A stretch of 64,000 nucleotides of DNA from Alteromonas stellipolaris (GCF_001562115.1 NZ_CP013926.1:2604001-2668000), one strand, 5' to 3'. Shown: positions 19,713 to 28,315, counted from the stretch's first letter. The notes: generated from the sequence alone by a model not told the origin. Translations and numbers: made by a program.

Positions 19713-19714
19713 TT

Positions 19715-20188
19715 CTATTTTTCTCGCAACCAAGCCAAAGCGGCCTTGTCGTCTGAGGCTTTTACCTCAACCCAACGAGAATCATCTCGGGTAAATTCTT
19801 TTTTCCACAAGGGGACAGATTGCTTAAGCATATCCATTAAAAAGTTGGCGCCTTCAAAGGCCGCGGCGCGATGGGGTGCGGCAGTGCCCACCCAGACTAT
19901 TTGCTCGTCGTTATATAATCGGCCAACACGGTGAACCGCGCCTGCCGAGGTTAGCGAAAATCGAGTGATGGCTTGTTGCACTAAGTCGGTTAAGGCTTGC
20001 TCTGTCATGCCAGGGTAATGCTCAAGCTCAATGCCTAAGATATTGCCATCGACATTGTTGTCTCGTACCAAGCCGGTAAAAGTAACAATAGCGCCTACAT
20101 TGCCTTTCGCTTTTTGGCTAGCTTCTTGGCGTAAGCGATTGTATAACCATTGTTGATCGAAGTCGGCGTCGCCAATTAATGCGAACAT
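19715..20188 (-). CDS. moaE: Molybdopterin synthase catalytic subunit
   Basis: This 157-residue large subunit of molybdopterin synthase transfers sulfur from the MoaD thiocarboxylate onto precursor Z. Typical MoaE blocks are GAIVTFTGLVRDNN, ELEHYPGMTEQAL, HRVGRLYNDEQIVWVG, HRAAAFEGANFLMD and a Lys in PLWKKEF. It follows moaD by two bases. No in-window moaA exists, so the first step must be encoded elsewhere. Confidence 0.95.
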   Translation of the reverse strand: MFALIGDADFDQQWLYNRLRQEASQKAKGNVGAIVTFTGLVRDNNVDGNILGIELEHYPGMTEQALTDLVQQAITRFSLTSAGAVHRVGRLYNDEQIVWVGTAAPHRAAAFEGANFLMDMLKQSVPLWKKEFTRDDSRWVEVKASDDKAALAWLREK

Positions 20189-20190
20189 GA

Positions 20191-20463
20191 TTATCCCCCT
20201 GTTACTGGTGGGAAAAAGGCAAGTTCGTCACCTGGTTGCACATGAGTTTGTATGTCGCACAGTTGCTGGTTTCGCGCCATTAATACACTGCCATTCTCGC
20301 TATCAGCACTGGCACCAAGAGCTTGCGCCCATTTTTCACTTCGGCTTTTTAGCAAGGTAATAACGTCACCCATAGTAACGGTACTATCGGGCAGCGTTAG
20401 AGTGAAGTTACCTTCTTGGGTAATTTCACGTAATTGCGCAAAGGTTTTCACGGTTACATTCAT
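20191..20463 (-). CDS. moaD: Molybdopterin synthase sulfur carrier subunit
   Basis: This 90-residue ubiquitin-like protein ends in FFPPVTGG; the terminal Gly-Gly is the site that MoeB adenylates and that then carries the sulfur. It starts with NVTVKTFAQLREIT. It is encoded directly before moaE, as is usual. A moeB-like gene (21838-22683) is nearby to activate it. Confidence 0.93.
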   Translation of the reverse strand: MNVTVKTFAQLREITQEGNFTLTLPDSTVTMGDVITLLKSRSEKWAQALGASADSENGSVLMARNQQLCDIQTHVQPGDELAFFPPVTGG

Positions 20464-20484
20464 GTTGATTCCTATGAAGGTAAA

Positions 20485-21009
20485 TTACTCACCTAATGGG
20501 TTCTTGTCTTTTATATGGCTACTAGCTGGTTCATCGATACGTTGCCAATGCCCCGTTTTACCGCCTTTTTTATCGAGCACTTGAATGCCCTCTAAGCGCA
20601 TACCAGGATCGATAGCCTTACACATATCAAATAAGGTAAGCAAAGCCACATTTACACCGGTAAGGGCTTCCATTTCCACCCCCGTCTTTCCACTTAGCTT
20701 GCAAAAACAAGTGGTTTTTATACGGTTATTTTCCGGCTCAATGGCAAAGTTAACATCGACTTTCGAGAGCGCTAGAGGATGGCACAAAGGAATAAGATCG
20801 GCGCATCGCTTTGCCCCCTGAATACCTGCAATACGCGCAACGGCAAATACATCGCCTTTAGCAATAGTGGCATTGCTTATTTGGCTGATAACCTCTGGGC
20901 TAGCATATAAATAGCCTTGAGCAGTGGCTTCTCTGACGGTAACCGCTTTATCACTAACATCCACCATGTTAGCTTCGCCGCCCGCGTTTAAATGACTAAA
21001 TGTGGCCAT
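20485..21009 (-). CDS. moaC: Cyclic pyranopterin monophosphate synthase
   Basis: This 174-residue enzyme works with MoaA to make cyclic pyranopterin monophosphate. Family blocks seen are NMVDVSDKAVTVREA, the CADLIPLCHPL substrate loop, GKTGVEMEALTGV and LFDMCKAIDPGM. Its start overlaps the moaB stop by one base. About 20 residues at the C-terminus beyond the usual end are charged and probably disordered. Confidence 0.95.
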   Translation of the reverse strand: MATFSHLNAGGEANMVDVSDKAVTVREATAQGYLYASPEVISQISNATIAKGDVFAVARIAGIQGAKRCADLIPLCHPLALSKVDVNFAIEPENNRIKTTCFCKLSGKTGVEMEALTGVNVALLTLFDMCKAIDPGMRLEGIQVLDKKGGKTGHWQRIDEPASSHIKDKNPLGE

Positions 21010-21512
21010 TACGACACCAAGTGTTTAACGAAATTACAGGGTTTGAAGTCGACATCTAACTGGCTGGCAATAATTTTTTCCCAACCGGTTTTACAAGCAC
21101 CTGTAGAACCCGGTAAACAAAAGATGACGGTGTTATTGGAAAAACCTGCAATAGCGCGAGACTGAATGGTAGAAGTACCAATTTCTTCGTAGCTTACTTG
21201 GCGAAACAATTCACCGAAACCATCAACCTGTTTATCGAATAAAACACTGATAGCTTCTGGCGTTGAGTCTCTATGAGTAAAGCCGGTGCCACCGGTAATT
21301 AATATACCGTGAATGTCGGGGGTTGCTATCCACGCTGACACTATAGCGCGTTGCTGATAGATATCATCTTTTACTAAGGCTCTGTCGCCTAAGTTATGCC
21401 CCGCAGTTTCTAATGCGCCAGTTAAATAATCCCCTGACTTATCGTTTTCAAGTGTGCGGGTGTCAGAAATGGTAAGTACCGCCAAATTTAGCGGCTGACT
21501 AACTACAGACAT
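21009..21512 (-). CDS. moaB: Molybdenum cofactor biosynthesis protein B
   Basis: This 167-residue MogA/MoaB-family protein takes part in molybdopterin adenylylation or handling. It shows NLAVLTISDTR, a Ser/Gly-rich GILITGGTGFTHRDSTPEA nucleotide loop and FCLPGSTGACKTGWEKI. I chose the ATG at 21512, preceded by AGGA; a longer frame begins at 21539 without a clear ribosome site. It is first in the operon that runs through to modC. Confidence 0.93.
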   Translation of the reverse strand: MSVVSQPLNLAVLTISDTRTLENDKSGDYLTGALETAGHNLGDRALVKDDIYQQRAIVSAWIATPDIHGILITGGTGFTHRDSTPEAISVLFDKQVDGFGELFRQVSYEEIGTSTIQSRAIAGFSNNTVIFCLPGSTGACKTGWEKIIASQLDVDFKPCNFVKHLVS

Positions 21513-21630
21513 AAGAAATCCTAAATTGATATGCGACATTTATTCAGGCTTTGATAAAGTACGCCTAATTAATACATCATGTTACGTTCAGCTTACCACA
21601 TTGATGTATGCGGCAACATATACTGCACTA

Positions 21631-21676
21631 GCGGCGCTTCGGTTTTTTAGTCAGGCGCCGCGTCTTTGCAAAGACG
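21631..21676. other. Adjacent stem-loops between moaB and moeB
   Basis: GCGGCGC (21631-21637) pairs with GCGCCGC (21655-21661), enclosing a T6 run. Immediately after is the perfect 16 bp palindrome CGTCTTTGCAAAGACG (21661-21676). They lie in the 325-base region between two divergent genes. This could be an operator or leader structure; it does not resemble the Moco riboswitch as I know it. Confidence 0.4.
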
Positions 21677-21837
21677 TCGATTTTAAAAGCTTAATTTGTA
21701 AAATGCAGCGCCTAATCTGAAAATTGTTGTGTGTTGGTCGTATGACGCATTGCCATGTACCATTATAAATTAAAGTAGTGGTAAGGCTTAAAACACAACG
21801 TGAACAACACCAATTCATCTATAAGGGTACTGCGTAA

Positions 21838-22683
21838 ATGAAAACCCCGCTATCTACTAAGCAGGTAATGCGATACAACCGCCAAATTGTGCTGCCTCAA
21901 GTTGATATAGATGGGCAGGAATTGTTGGCGGCGTCACGCGTTCTACTAATTGGAGTAGGTGGTTTAGGTAATGCGGCGGCTACAAGCTTATGTGGCAGTG
22001 GTGTGGGCAAAATCACACTCATAGACAACGATATTGTTGAACACACCAATCTTCCCCGCCAAACCTTGTTCGATGAAAGCCAAATTGGACAGTCTAAAGT
22101 AATGGCGGCTAAAGCTAGGCTGGCGCAAATAAATAGCGATTGTGACATTGTAGGTATTGAAGCGAGTTTGCAACCAGATAATACGCCATATACTTCTATA
22201 GACCGCTCTGGGGTAGACAGCGAAGAGGTAGATGCCTCTCAGACAGATTCTTCAGGAATAGAGAAAGCTGAAATAAATAACCACAAACTGTTTAGCGAGC
22301 ACGACATTGTGCTGGATTGTACCGATAATACGCAAAGCCGCGACCTCATAAACCACTTATGTTATAAACACGGCGTACCTTTAATTTCCGGTGCGGCCAT
22401 TCGCTTTGAAGGTCAATTATTTGTAGCCAAACCTGGCGAGAGCCAATGCTATGCCTGTTTACGCAGGTTATTTAGCGCTCCTGAATTAAGCTGTACAGAA
22501 GCAGGCATTTTTTCGCCCATCGTGAATATTGTAGGCACTTACCAAGCCCTGCTTGCCATGCAAGTACTAATGAGAGTTGGTTCAGTGCCGCTGAATACCT
22601 TGTTAACCTTCGACGGCTTACAACATGAGTGGCAACAATGGACCTTACCAAATACTATGCAGTGTGATGTTTGCAACAAATAG
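21838..22683 (+). CDS. moeB: Molybdopterin-synthase adenylyltransferase (ThiF/MoeB family)
   Basis: This 281-residue E1-like enzyme would adenylate the MoaD C-terminus. It shows RYNRQIVLPQVDIDGQ, the ATP loop VLLIGVGGLGNAAATSL, the Asp-containing LIDNDIVEHTNLPRQ and zinc-binding pairs CYAC and CDVC. A 25-residue acidic/Ser insertion near residue 125 is not usual. It is divergent from the moa-mod operon. ThiF or HesA function is a formal alternative, but position favours MoeB. Confidence 0.87.
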   Translation: MKTPLSTKQVMRYNRQIVLPQVDIDGQELLAASRVLLIGVGGLGNAAATSLCGSGVGKITLIDNDIVEHTNLPRQTLFDESQIGQSKVMAAKARLAQINSDCDIVGIEASLQPDNTPYTSIDRSGVDSEEVDASQTDSSGIEKAEINNHKLFSEHDIVLDCTDNTQSRDLINHLCYKHGVPLISGAAIRFEGQLFVAKPGESQCYACLRRLFSAPELSCTEAGIFSPIVNIVGTYQALLAMQVLMRVGSVPLNTLLTFDGLQHEWQQWTLPNTMQCDVCNK

Positions 22684-22808
22684 CACAAAAATGCTGATAA
22701 CAATCAAAGCTAGCGCACGTCCATCACCCAAGTGTGTTACGCAAGTACTTGCGAAAGCATCATTAACTTACAACGACATGAATAACAACGAACTAAAAAG
22801 AGAGAGTT

Positions 22809-23930
22809 ATGACAACTAAGGTTGTTAAACAGCATATTGTCGTGGCGCAAAACGCCTCTGGCAGAAATATGAATGTACCTATTTACCGAATGCGTGGCGC
22901 AAGACCCGGCCCCACCGTATACATTCAAAGCTCGATACATGGCGCCGAGGTGCAAGGTAACGTAGTGATATACCACCTTATCCAACGCTTAAAAGACATG
23001 GATATTTGTGGTGAAATTATCTTGGTACCCAATTGCAACCCTGTGGGCACTAATATAAAAGCCGGTGAGTACACCATGGGCCGCTTCGACCCTGTAAACG
23101 GCACTAATTGGAACCGAGGCTATCATTTCGATAAAGGCAGTGTAGAGCAATTTGCTAATACCGTTACTCCAGAAGAGTCGGTACAAGGCATAAAGCAACG
23201 TTTCAGAACGTTTTTATCAAGCGCCATTGATACTAAACTTGCCACACCTTGGGGTTTAGGCTTAGCGCAGCAACTTAACTTAAAATTACAGCAATTAGCG
23301 GTGAACGCTGATTTTGTACTGGATTTACATAACGGCCCTGTTTCCACACGCCATATTTATGTGCCTGAGTATGCTAAGCCCAGCGCTAGCCTATTCAATA
23401 TTCCCCACTGCATTTTTATTCCCAACGTTTTCGCTGGCGCATTAGACGAAGCGACTTTTTGCCCATGGTGGACGCTACAAGAATGTATTGAAGCAAACCT
23501 GCAGCGAAGTATTGAATTTAACGTTGAAGCTTTTACGCTTGAAATGGGTAGCCAAGAGGTGATTAATTTCACCGAAGGCGATGTGGATGCGCTAAGTATA
23601 CTCAGTTACTTAAACGCAAAAGGCGCACTGCATAATTGTGATGTTAAGCCTGACCATATGACTCGGTTAGGGGTAATGCTGAAAGACTATAAAACCCTGT
23701 TTACTGACTGGGGCGGTATGGTGGAATACATGGCAAAACCAGGGGAAACTATTAAGGCGGGTGAGCCCCTAGCTAAAATTCTAAATATCGACGAGCTTGA
23801 TAACGATAATGGCAGCCGTTTATTGAATGCCCCATGCGATTTAATACCTATTTTGCACTTTCCGTCGGCATCGGTACTAAGTGGCACACAGCTGTATAAA
23901 GTATTTACTAATTACGAAACGCTCACCTAG
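22809..23930 (+). CDS. Succinylglutamate desuccinylase/aspartoacylase family protein
   Basis: This 373-residue zinc carboxypeptidase-fold (M14-like) protein shows the metal-site motif SSIHGAEVQGN (His and Glu), an Asn/Arg-containing PVNGTNWNRGY and the second His in VLDLHNGPVSTRH. The C-terminal beta region starting near GMVEYMAKPGETIKAGEP is the extra domain of the AstE/AspA group. It would remove an acyl group from an amino acid or related amide. It is 125 bases after moeB with no terminator between. Confidence 0.82.
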   Translation: MTTKVVKQHIVVAQNASGRNMNVPIYRMRGARPGPTVYIQSSIHGAEVQGNVVIYHLIQRLKDMDICGEIILVPNCNPVGTNIKAGEYTMGRFDPVNGTNWNRGYHFDKGSVEQFANTVTPEESVQGIKQRFRTFLSSAIDTKLATPWGLGLAQQLNLKLQQLAVNADFVLDLHNGPVSTRHIYVPEYAKPSASLFNIPHCIFIPNVFAGALDEATFCPWWTLQECIEANLQRSIEFNVEAFTLEMGSQEVINFTEGDVDALSILSYLNAKGALHNCDVKPDHMTRLGVMLKDYKTLFTDWGGMVEYMAKPGETIKAGEPLAKILNIDELDNDNGSRLLNAPCDLIPILHFPSASVLSGTQLYKVFTNYETLT

Positions 23931-23997
23931 CTAAGGTAATTCGCGTGGTTGCTTGCGAGATTGCGCAAGATTATATAGGAGCACTAATGTCTTCGTA

Positions 23998-24756
23998 TTA
24001 GTGCTCAAATGCGCCATTCTGTAAAAAATGTATAGTTTGATTTGCCACTTCTTCGCTATATCGCATTTGAGCATGGCCAACCTCGATGGTGATAAAATCA
24101 CTCATGCCTTCCAACTTGGTAGATTCTACTGATACCAAACCGTCATTTGGCCCCTTGAACCTGTCGTTCGTTAAACCCAATGGCTTTGTGCCAGCAATAA
24201 CGCCTATATTGAAATCTATCGCATCAAGGTTATTGCCCAGGCTTCTACTGCCTGTTACCAACGCGCGACTAATTCCCCCACCTAGGTTCATCAACCAAGA
24301 ATCACTATAATAGTCGGCCAGCTCACTGCCTTTGTTTGGCGTACCGATTAGTACTACCTCACCCACGTTCACGGCTTCTAACGCTTCTTCGTGGTTTTGC
24401 AGATACGCCCTAATGACTAAACCACCAAGGGAGTGCCCTACAAAATGTACCTTGGGGGCATTTTGTAAGCACGCATCGATTTGGCTGGTTGTTTCATCTA
24501 ATACCGACGCCACACTAACCCCGATGGTAGCGTAGTCTAATCGGCATACTTTATAGTTTGCGTGTTCCAAGCGCTGGGCAAAACGCCACATCGCCCAATC
24601 GCTTCGCCCTAATCCATGGGCTAGCACCACAAGCTCATCATCCACTTGGTAGTTAAGCGACTTTGCTTCAGAGTTAGCACAACCCGCAGTATGAAAAAGC
24701 ATTAGCATTAAAACCGTTACAGCAACGGATTTTGTAGTCGTTAAGAGGAACATCAT
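23998..24756 (-). CDS. Lipoprotein alpha/beta hydrolase (lipase-like)
   Basis: This 252-residue hydrolase has a lipobox (HTAGC, Cys near residue 26), so it is a membrane-anchored lipoprotein. The oxyanion region VVLAHGLGRSDWAM and nucleophile elbow FVGHSLGGLVIRAYL indicate a serine lipase/esterase. An Asp and a His (VGHAQMR) near the C-terminus fit the triad. It starts 5 bases after the FISUMP-domain gene, so the two exported proteins are co-expressed. A 9 bp hairpin (23980-24005) overlaps its stop. Confidence 0.8.
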   Translation of the reverse strand: MMFLLTTTKSVAVTVLMLMLFHTAGCANSEAKSLNYQVDDELVVLAHGLGRSDWAMWRFAQRLEHANYKVCRLDYATIGVSVASVLDETTSQIDACLQNAPKVHFVGHSLGGLVIRAYLQNHEEALEAVNVGEVVLIGTPNKGSELADYYSDSWLMNLGGGISRALVTGSRSLGNNLDAIDFNIGVIAGTKPLGLTNDRFKGPNDGLVSVESTKLEGMSDFITIEVGHAQMRYSEEVANQTIHFLQNGAFEH

Positions 24757-24761
24757 TCAAC

Positions 24762-25490
24762 CTAAATTTTTACGCACCTAACCGAGAACATATAACTCTT
24801 TTTGAGTTTGGCGCGGCGAATTTCTCCTTTATGAGAGTTCCACCACGAATATGCCAGTGTTCTAGCAAAAGCCTCTTTTTCAGTGGCATTGCTGCTTGTC
24901 CAAAACTCAGTATACATGCCTTGGGTAATATACCAATTACCCAACTTCACACCCGCTGGCGTGGCAGAAAATTTATGCTTATTTACTTGGGACTGGTCAA
25001 AACGCTTAAACAATGTATTTGGTTGTGCAGCTTTAAGTGTAATAGCAATGTCGCTTTCGCCTCTCCACCCTTCTTTATCCAGATCAGATTCGGCAATACC
25101 AATAGCAGACTCCAACGCTTTCCAGTCTTCATCTGATGCAACTCGCCACCCCTCAGGGCAAATATTTCGGGAGTCAGAAACATCATTCCAATCATAAAGC
25201 CTGCCATAGCCTGAAAGGTTTTTGTCGTTATCATCAGGAATGAAGCCCGTATTTAACGCAGTGCCATCCTGAAATTTGGTCGACCTTAAATTTTCAGCCA
25301 ACCATACTCTATTGCCAATGTTAACTGTACGATAAACGTTGCCCTCAACATCTTGTATTGAGCCTTGATCAGAACTTTGTTCCGAGCTTTGAATAGCTTG
25401 CTGAGTATCGGCTAACTTACTACTATCGTTAGCCGATGAATTCATTGTAATTAACATACTGATACCCACACCCAAAAATAATCTTTTCAT
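24762..25490 (-). CDS. FISUMP (Fibrobacter major paralogous) domain protein
   Basis: This 242-residue exported protein has a short signal peptide and the FISUMP-type layout: GNVYRTVNIGNRVWLAENLRS, then YGRLYDWNDV, CPEGWRVASDEDWKALE and a C-terminal WTSS...ARTLAYSWW...FSVRCVK. These motifs are shared with the Fib_succ_major family of surface proteins, whose function is unclear. Two Cys residues could form a disulfide. It is the first gene of a pair with the lipase-like lipoprotein. Confidence 0.8.
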   Translation of the reverse strand: MKRLFLGVGISMLITMNSSANDSSKLADTQQAIQSSEQSSDQGSIQDVEGNVYRTVNIGNRVWLAENLRSTKFQDGTALNTGFIPDDNDKNLSGYGRLYDWNDVSDSRNICPEGWRVASDEDWKALESAIGIAESDLDKEGWRGESDIAITLKAAQPNTLFKRFDQSQVNKHKFSATPAGVKLGNWYITQGMYTEFWTSSNATEKEAFARTLAYSWWNSHKGEIRRAKLKKSYMFSVRCVKI

Positions 25491-25526
25491 CTTTTAGCCT
25501 AAACACAAAGCGCGTTACTTGTTAAA

Positions 25527-26477
25527 TTAAAGCGGCCAATCAATAGCGGTTTCTTTTTCAGAAAGCGCCCACAATCGAGTTAACGCGTCTTTTTGCAAAA
25601 CAAATGATTCAAGCTTACCCTCTCCTACCGGGCCACCAAAATTCATGATGCCGGTTGGCCCATAATAAGCACGCTCTTTTAAGTTTTCTTCGGTTGCACA
25701 CATTACCTCTGGATAAGCGCCTTTTTCAGCGGTTTGCGCTAAGCCGATTTTAACCATAAATGCCCAGGAGATCCGTGTCATAAAGCTCGCGCTTTCCCTG
25801 ATAAGAGATGTATTAGAAGCCCCAGGGTGGCAAACGTATACTTTCACATTCTTCCCAGCCGCTTTGATTTTGTCTTGCAGTTCATAGGCAAACATCATTT
25901 GAGCTAGCTTACTTTGGCTATACACTTTATTTGGATGGTAGTTTTTGTCCCAATTCATGTCATCGAATTGAATGGCTTTTAAACCCATTTTATGGCCTTC
26001 ACTAGACACCACTACAATTCTGCCTTCTGACGCTTCAATTCTTTCAAAGAGCAAACCACATAATAAAAAGTGACCGTAATGATTCACCCCTAACTGACTT
26101 TCAAACCCGTCGACAGTAAGCTGTTGCGTGGCGATTTGAGCAATTGCGCCATTGCACACAAGTGCATCGATTTTAGGCACCTTTTCTAATATTTCTTTCG
26201 ATGCGCGCCTTACTGACGCCAACTCCGCTAAATCTAATTGTATAAAACTAACTTTAGCTTCATCACCAAATTCACTTTTTAGCTGGGCCATTGCAGCTTC
26301 CGATTTGCTAGGGTTTCGGTTTAGCATTACCACATTAGCCCCTTTCGATAGCAAGATTCGCGTAGCCTGAAACCCTGCACCGGTATTTGCGCCAGTGATG
26401 AGAAACGTTTTCCCCGTAAGAGAACCTAAACGCTCGGGAGTCCAGCCTTTAGGGCCAAATTGGTTGTTAATCGCCAT
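25527..26477 (-). CDS. SDR family NAD(P)-dependent oxidoreductase
   Basis: This 316-residue SDR resembles retinol dehydrogenase/WW-domain oxidoreductase-like SDRs: TFLITGANTGAGFQATRIL, LNRNPSK (Arg favours NADP), LVCNGAI in place of NNAG, VVVSSEGH and the active site YSQSKLAQM. The start at 26477 follows AGG; a 5-residue longer form begins at 26492. It is the last ordinary gene before the cassette array. Confidence 0.85.
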   Translation of the reverse strand: MAINNQFGPKGWTPERLGSLTGKTFLITGANTGAGFQATRILLSKGANVVMLNRNPSKSEAAMAQLKSEFGDEAKVSFIQLDLAELASVRRASKEILEKVPKIDALVCNGAIAQIATQQLTVDGFESQLGVNHYGHFLLCGLLFERIEASEGRIVVVSSEGHKMGLKAIQFDDMNWDKNYHPNKVYSQSKLAQMMFAYELQDKIKAAGKNVKVYVCHPGASNTSLIRESASFMTRISWAFMVKIGLAQTAEKGAYPEVMCATEENLKERAYYGPTGIMNFGGPVGEGKLESFVLQKDALTRLWALSEKETAIDWPL

Positions 26478-26792
26478 AAAATTACCTGCCAATGTTGATT
26501 ACGCAGTCACCGCCTAGCCTGAGGTAAGCTCTATTAAAAGATTGGTGACGCGCTTAGGGTTAAAACTACTCTTAGCAATGCATTATAGTATTTGGAAACA
26601 ACATTTAGCAGGCGCAATAGTCGCTAAAAAATGCCTATTTGTATCAATATGCTTATATTTAGTGTATTTACTCTAACCTATAGCAAGTCAATTACTCCTG
26701 CGGTAATTTAGTATTTATCAAACTAAAATAATTTTGCATAAGCACTGTTTTTTTATACAGCCAAAGATTCAGTTGCATAGACTCGATCTATT

Positions 26793-26950
26793 ACGGAATT
26801 TTTCCGTCTTTCTCTGGGTGTGGTTTAGGGTTTATTAATAATGACTTGCTAATCATAAGCTTAAAAAATAGACTGGGACAATAAATCAATGAAATATGGA
26901 AATTTTCCACCTTGCATAAAGGATTTTTTCCGTACACTAAATTGTTAGAA
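26793..26950. other. Left boundary of cassette array; possible attI-like region
   Basis: The first cassette joins the flank at a GTTAGAA core (26944-26950). In the preceding 150 bases the 9-mer TTTTTCCGT occurs twice in direct orientation (26799-26807 and 26925-26933), with an inverted repeat ACGGAA-TTT-TTCCGT (26793-26807) and a palindrome GGAAATTTTCC (26898-26908). Direct repeats beside a GTT core are a feature of attI sites. No integrase reading frame is present in 26478-26943, which otherwise holds no gene I can see. Confidence 0.35.
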
Positions 26951-27268
26951 GGCGTCAGCCTAAACTACGTTTAGCTTTATAAAAATAGCAGTTCAACCAC
27001 CCTCACCTGTTGTTTCCAACATCGCTAAAGCCTTGGTAGTTTTAATGTCACCGCGCTCACTTCAAAGGTCGAGCAATAGGCGGTTTATCGGCTAGTTCTT
27101 ATTTTCAGTCAGCAAGCGCCATTGCGTCTGTCAGTTCAAATGGCAGCTTGCTTCAGTCAAATCAAAACCATCACAGCACTGTTGTTTTACTTGTTTGTGT
27201 TAATAATCAATCGTATGCTGACTTCATTAGTTTTTAATTAGGCCAAAGGAACAGGCTCTGCTTCTAAC
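26944..27268 (+). repeat. ORF-less cassette core, copy A (plus orientation)
   Basis: This 325 bp copy runs from GTTAGAA (26944) to TTCTAAC (27268). It is the first of five related copies (B-E below), matched by eye almost throughout. It contains a conserved hairpin at 27111-27152, formed by AGCAAGCGCCATT and AATGGCAGCTTGCT, and a short hydrophobic reading frame that starts inside the right arm. Confidence 0.85.
27140..27241 (+). CDS. Possible 33-residue hydrophobic peptide in ORF-less cassette A
   Basis: An ATG at 27140 opens a 33-codon frame encoding one likely transmembrane helix (ALLFYLFVLIINRML) and ending in TAG. There is no ribosome site, and the ATG is buried in the conserved hairpin. 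In copies C and D the stop is lost (AATAAG) and the frame runs into the attC; in copy E it has an early stop and no ATG. The lack of a constant coding layout argues that the conserved element is the DNA or RNA, not this peptide. Confidence 0.2.
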   Translation: MAACFSQIKTITALLFYLFVLIINRMLTSLVFN

Positions 27269-27370
27269 AAAGCGCTCAAGTCACTCCCTTCGGTCGTTCG
27301 GACGCTAACATGTGGGCTAACTCGCTTCGCTCGGGATTTTAGCCCACATGCCAGCGCCGCTTAGCTTAAG
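27262..27370 (+). repeat. attC site, plus orientation, R' box replaced at the junction
   Basis: R'' box TTCTAAC at 27262-27268, then arms with ACATGTGGGCTAA and TTAGCCCACATG. After CTTAGCTTAAG the expected GTTAGAA is replaced by GTTTTGA, where the opposite-orientation cassette fragment begins. Confidence 0.75.
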
Positions 27371-27596
27371 GTTTTGATTTGACTGAAGCAAGCTGCCATT
27401 TGAGCTGACAGACGCAATGGCGCTTGCAGAATTGAAATAATAACTTGGCGATAAAGCGCCTATTGCGCGACCTTTGAAGTTAATGCGGCGAAGTTAAAAC
27501 CACCTAAAGCCAAAGCGATGCTAGTGAAGACAGTTGAGGGTAGTTTCATTGGGATTTTTATACAGCCAAACGAAGTTTAGGCTGACGCCTTCTAAC
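27371..27596 (-). repeat. ORF-less cassette core, copy B (truncated, minus orientation)
   Basis: This is a 226 bp minus-strand copy that begins inside the element (GTTTTGATTTGACTG on the plus strand) and ends at TTCTAAC (27596). It lacks about 100 bp of the attC-proximal end. Its hairpin arms are kept. Confidence 0.8.
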
Positions 27597-27697
27597 TTTT
27601 CAATAACGGGCGCAGACATGTGGGGCATAATGGCGAAGCCGCCCCGCGTGTATGCGTCCCAGCGAACGAAGTGAGTGACTTAATTTTTTTGTTATAT
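27590..27697 (-). repeat. attC site
   Basis: Minus-oriented site. In plus-strand view TTCTAAC (27590-27596) and GTTATAT (27691-27697) are the outer boxes, with inner arms GTGGGGC and GCCCCGC. Confidence 0.85.
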
Positions 27698-27706
27698 GCC
27701 AGCTTC

Positions 27707-28186
27707 TTACGGAGTGCTGGCTGAAGGTTTATTACTTGCTGACACACTAACTAATTTCCATTGCCCGCTGTGTTTAGACCAGACTTGTGTACCACCACCT
27801 GAAAAAGTATAGGTAGTACCATTTTTAAGCAATACAGATTGTGAAAACTCGTTGACTAAAATAGCGGTGTAATCATCAATGACTGACACCTTGACGTTTA
27901 GGAACTCTAGATAATTAACTTTTTGTATTGAGCTAAAGCCAACATTTATAACTGGTGTCAGCTCATCGATAGAGTTCCAGTTTGTACCGTCGCTATTCAA
28001 ACCGATAAACTTGTCTGCATCAAAATGTTGAAAATAAGATTTTGTATCCAGCCTCTTTGATGCTTCTACAAGACTTTGAAATGAAGCCAACACTTCTTTC
28101 TCTAAGCCGGTGCGCTTTGGGTTTGCATGAGCCAAACATGATAGTGATAGAGCAAAAATCACCAAGATAAATTTATTTTTAAACAA
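27707..28186 (-). CDS. Exported NTF2-like (SnoaL/DUF4440-type) protein, cassette gene
   Basis: This 159-residue protein starts with a signal peptide (KFILVIFALSLSCLAHA). The mature part has the cone-shaped NTF2-like pattern: a helix with LEKEVLASFQSLVEASKRLDTKSYFQHFD, then strands ending VWSKHSGQWKLVSVSAS. These domains bind or isomerise small molecules, and no catalytic residues can be assigned. It is the sole gene of its cassette, on the minus strand. Confidence 0.65.
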   Translation of the reverse strand: MFKNKFILVIFALSLSCLAHANPKRTGLEKEVLASFQSLVEASKRLDTKSYFQHFDADKFIGLNSDGTNWNSIDELTPVINVGFSSIQKVNYLEFLNVKVSVIDDYTAILVNEFSQSVLLKNGTTYTFSGGGTQVWSKHSGQWKLVSVSASNKPSASTP

Positions 28187-28209
28187 TCAGTAATTCCTTT
28201 TCCTTTGGC

Positions 28210-28315
28210 ATATAACTTTTAAATAAGGGGCGCAGGCGCGTGGGCTAAAATGCGAAGCAGCCCACGTGTATGCGTCCCAGCGAACGAAGTGAGTGACTTA
28301 ATTTTTTTGTTAGGT
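28210..28315 (-). repeat. attC site
   Basis: Plus-strand view: ATATAAC (28210-28216) to GTTAGGT (28309-28315), inner arms CGTGGGCT and AGCCCACG. The stop codon of the next gene lies in the last box. Confidence 0.85.

Noticed and set aside
21540..21837. Moco riboswitch before the moa operon
   Set aside because: The stem-loops do not show the conserved core as I know it, and they are too far from and symmetrical between the divergent genes.
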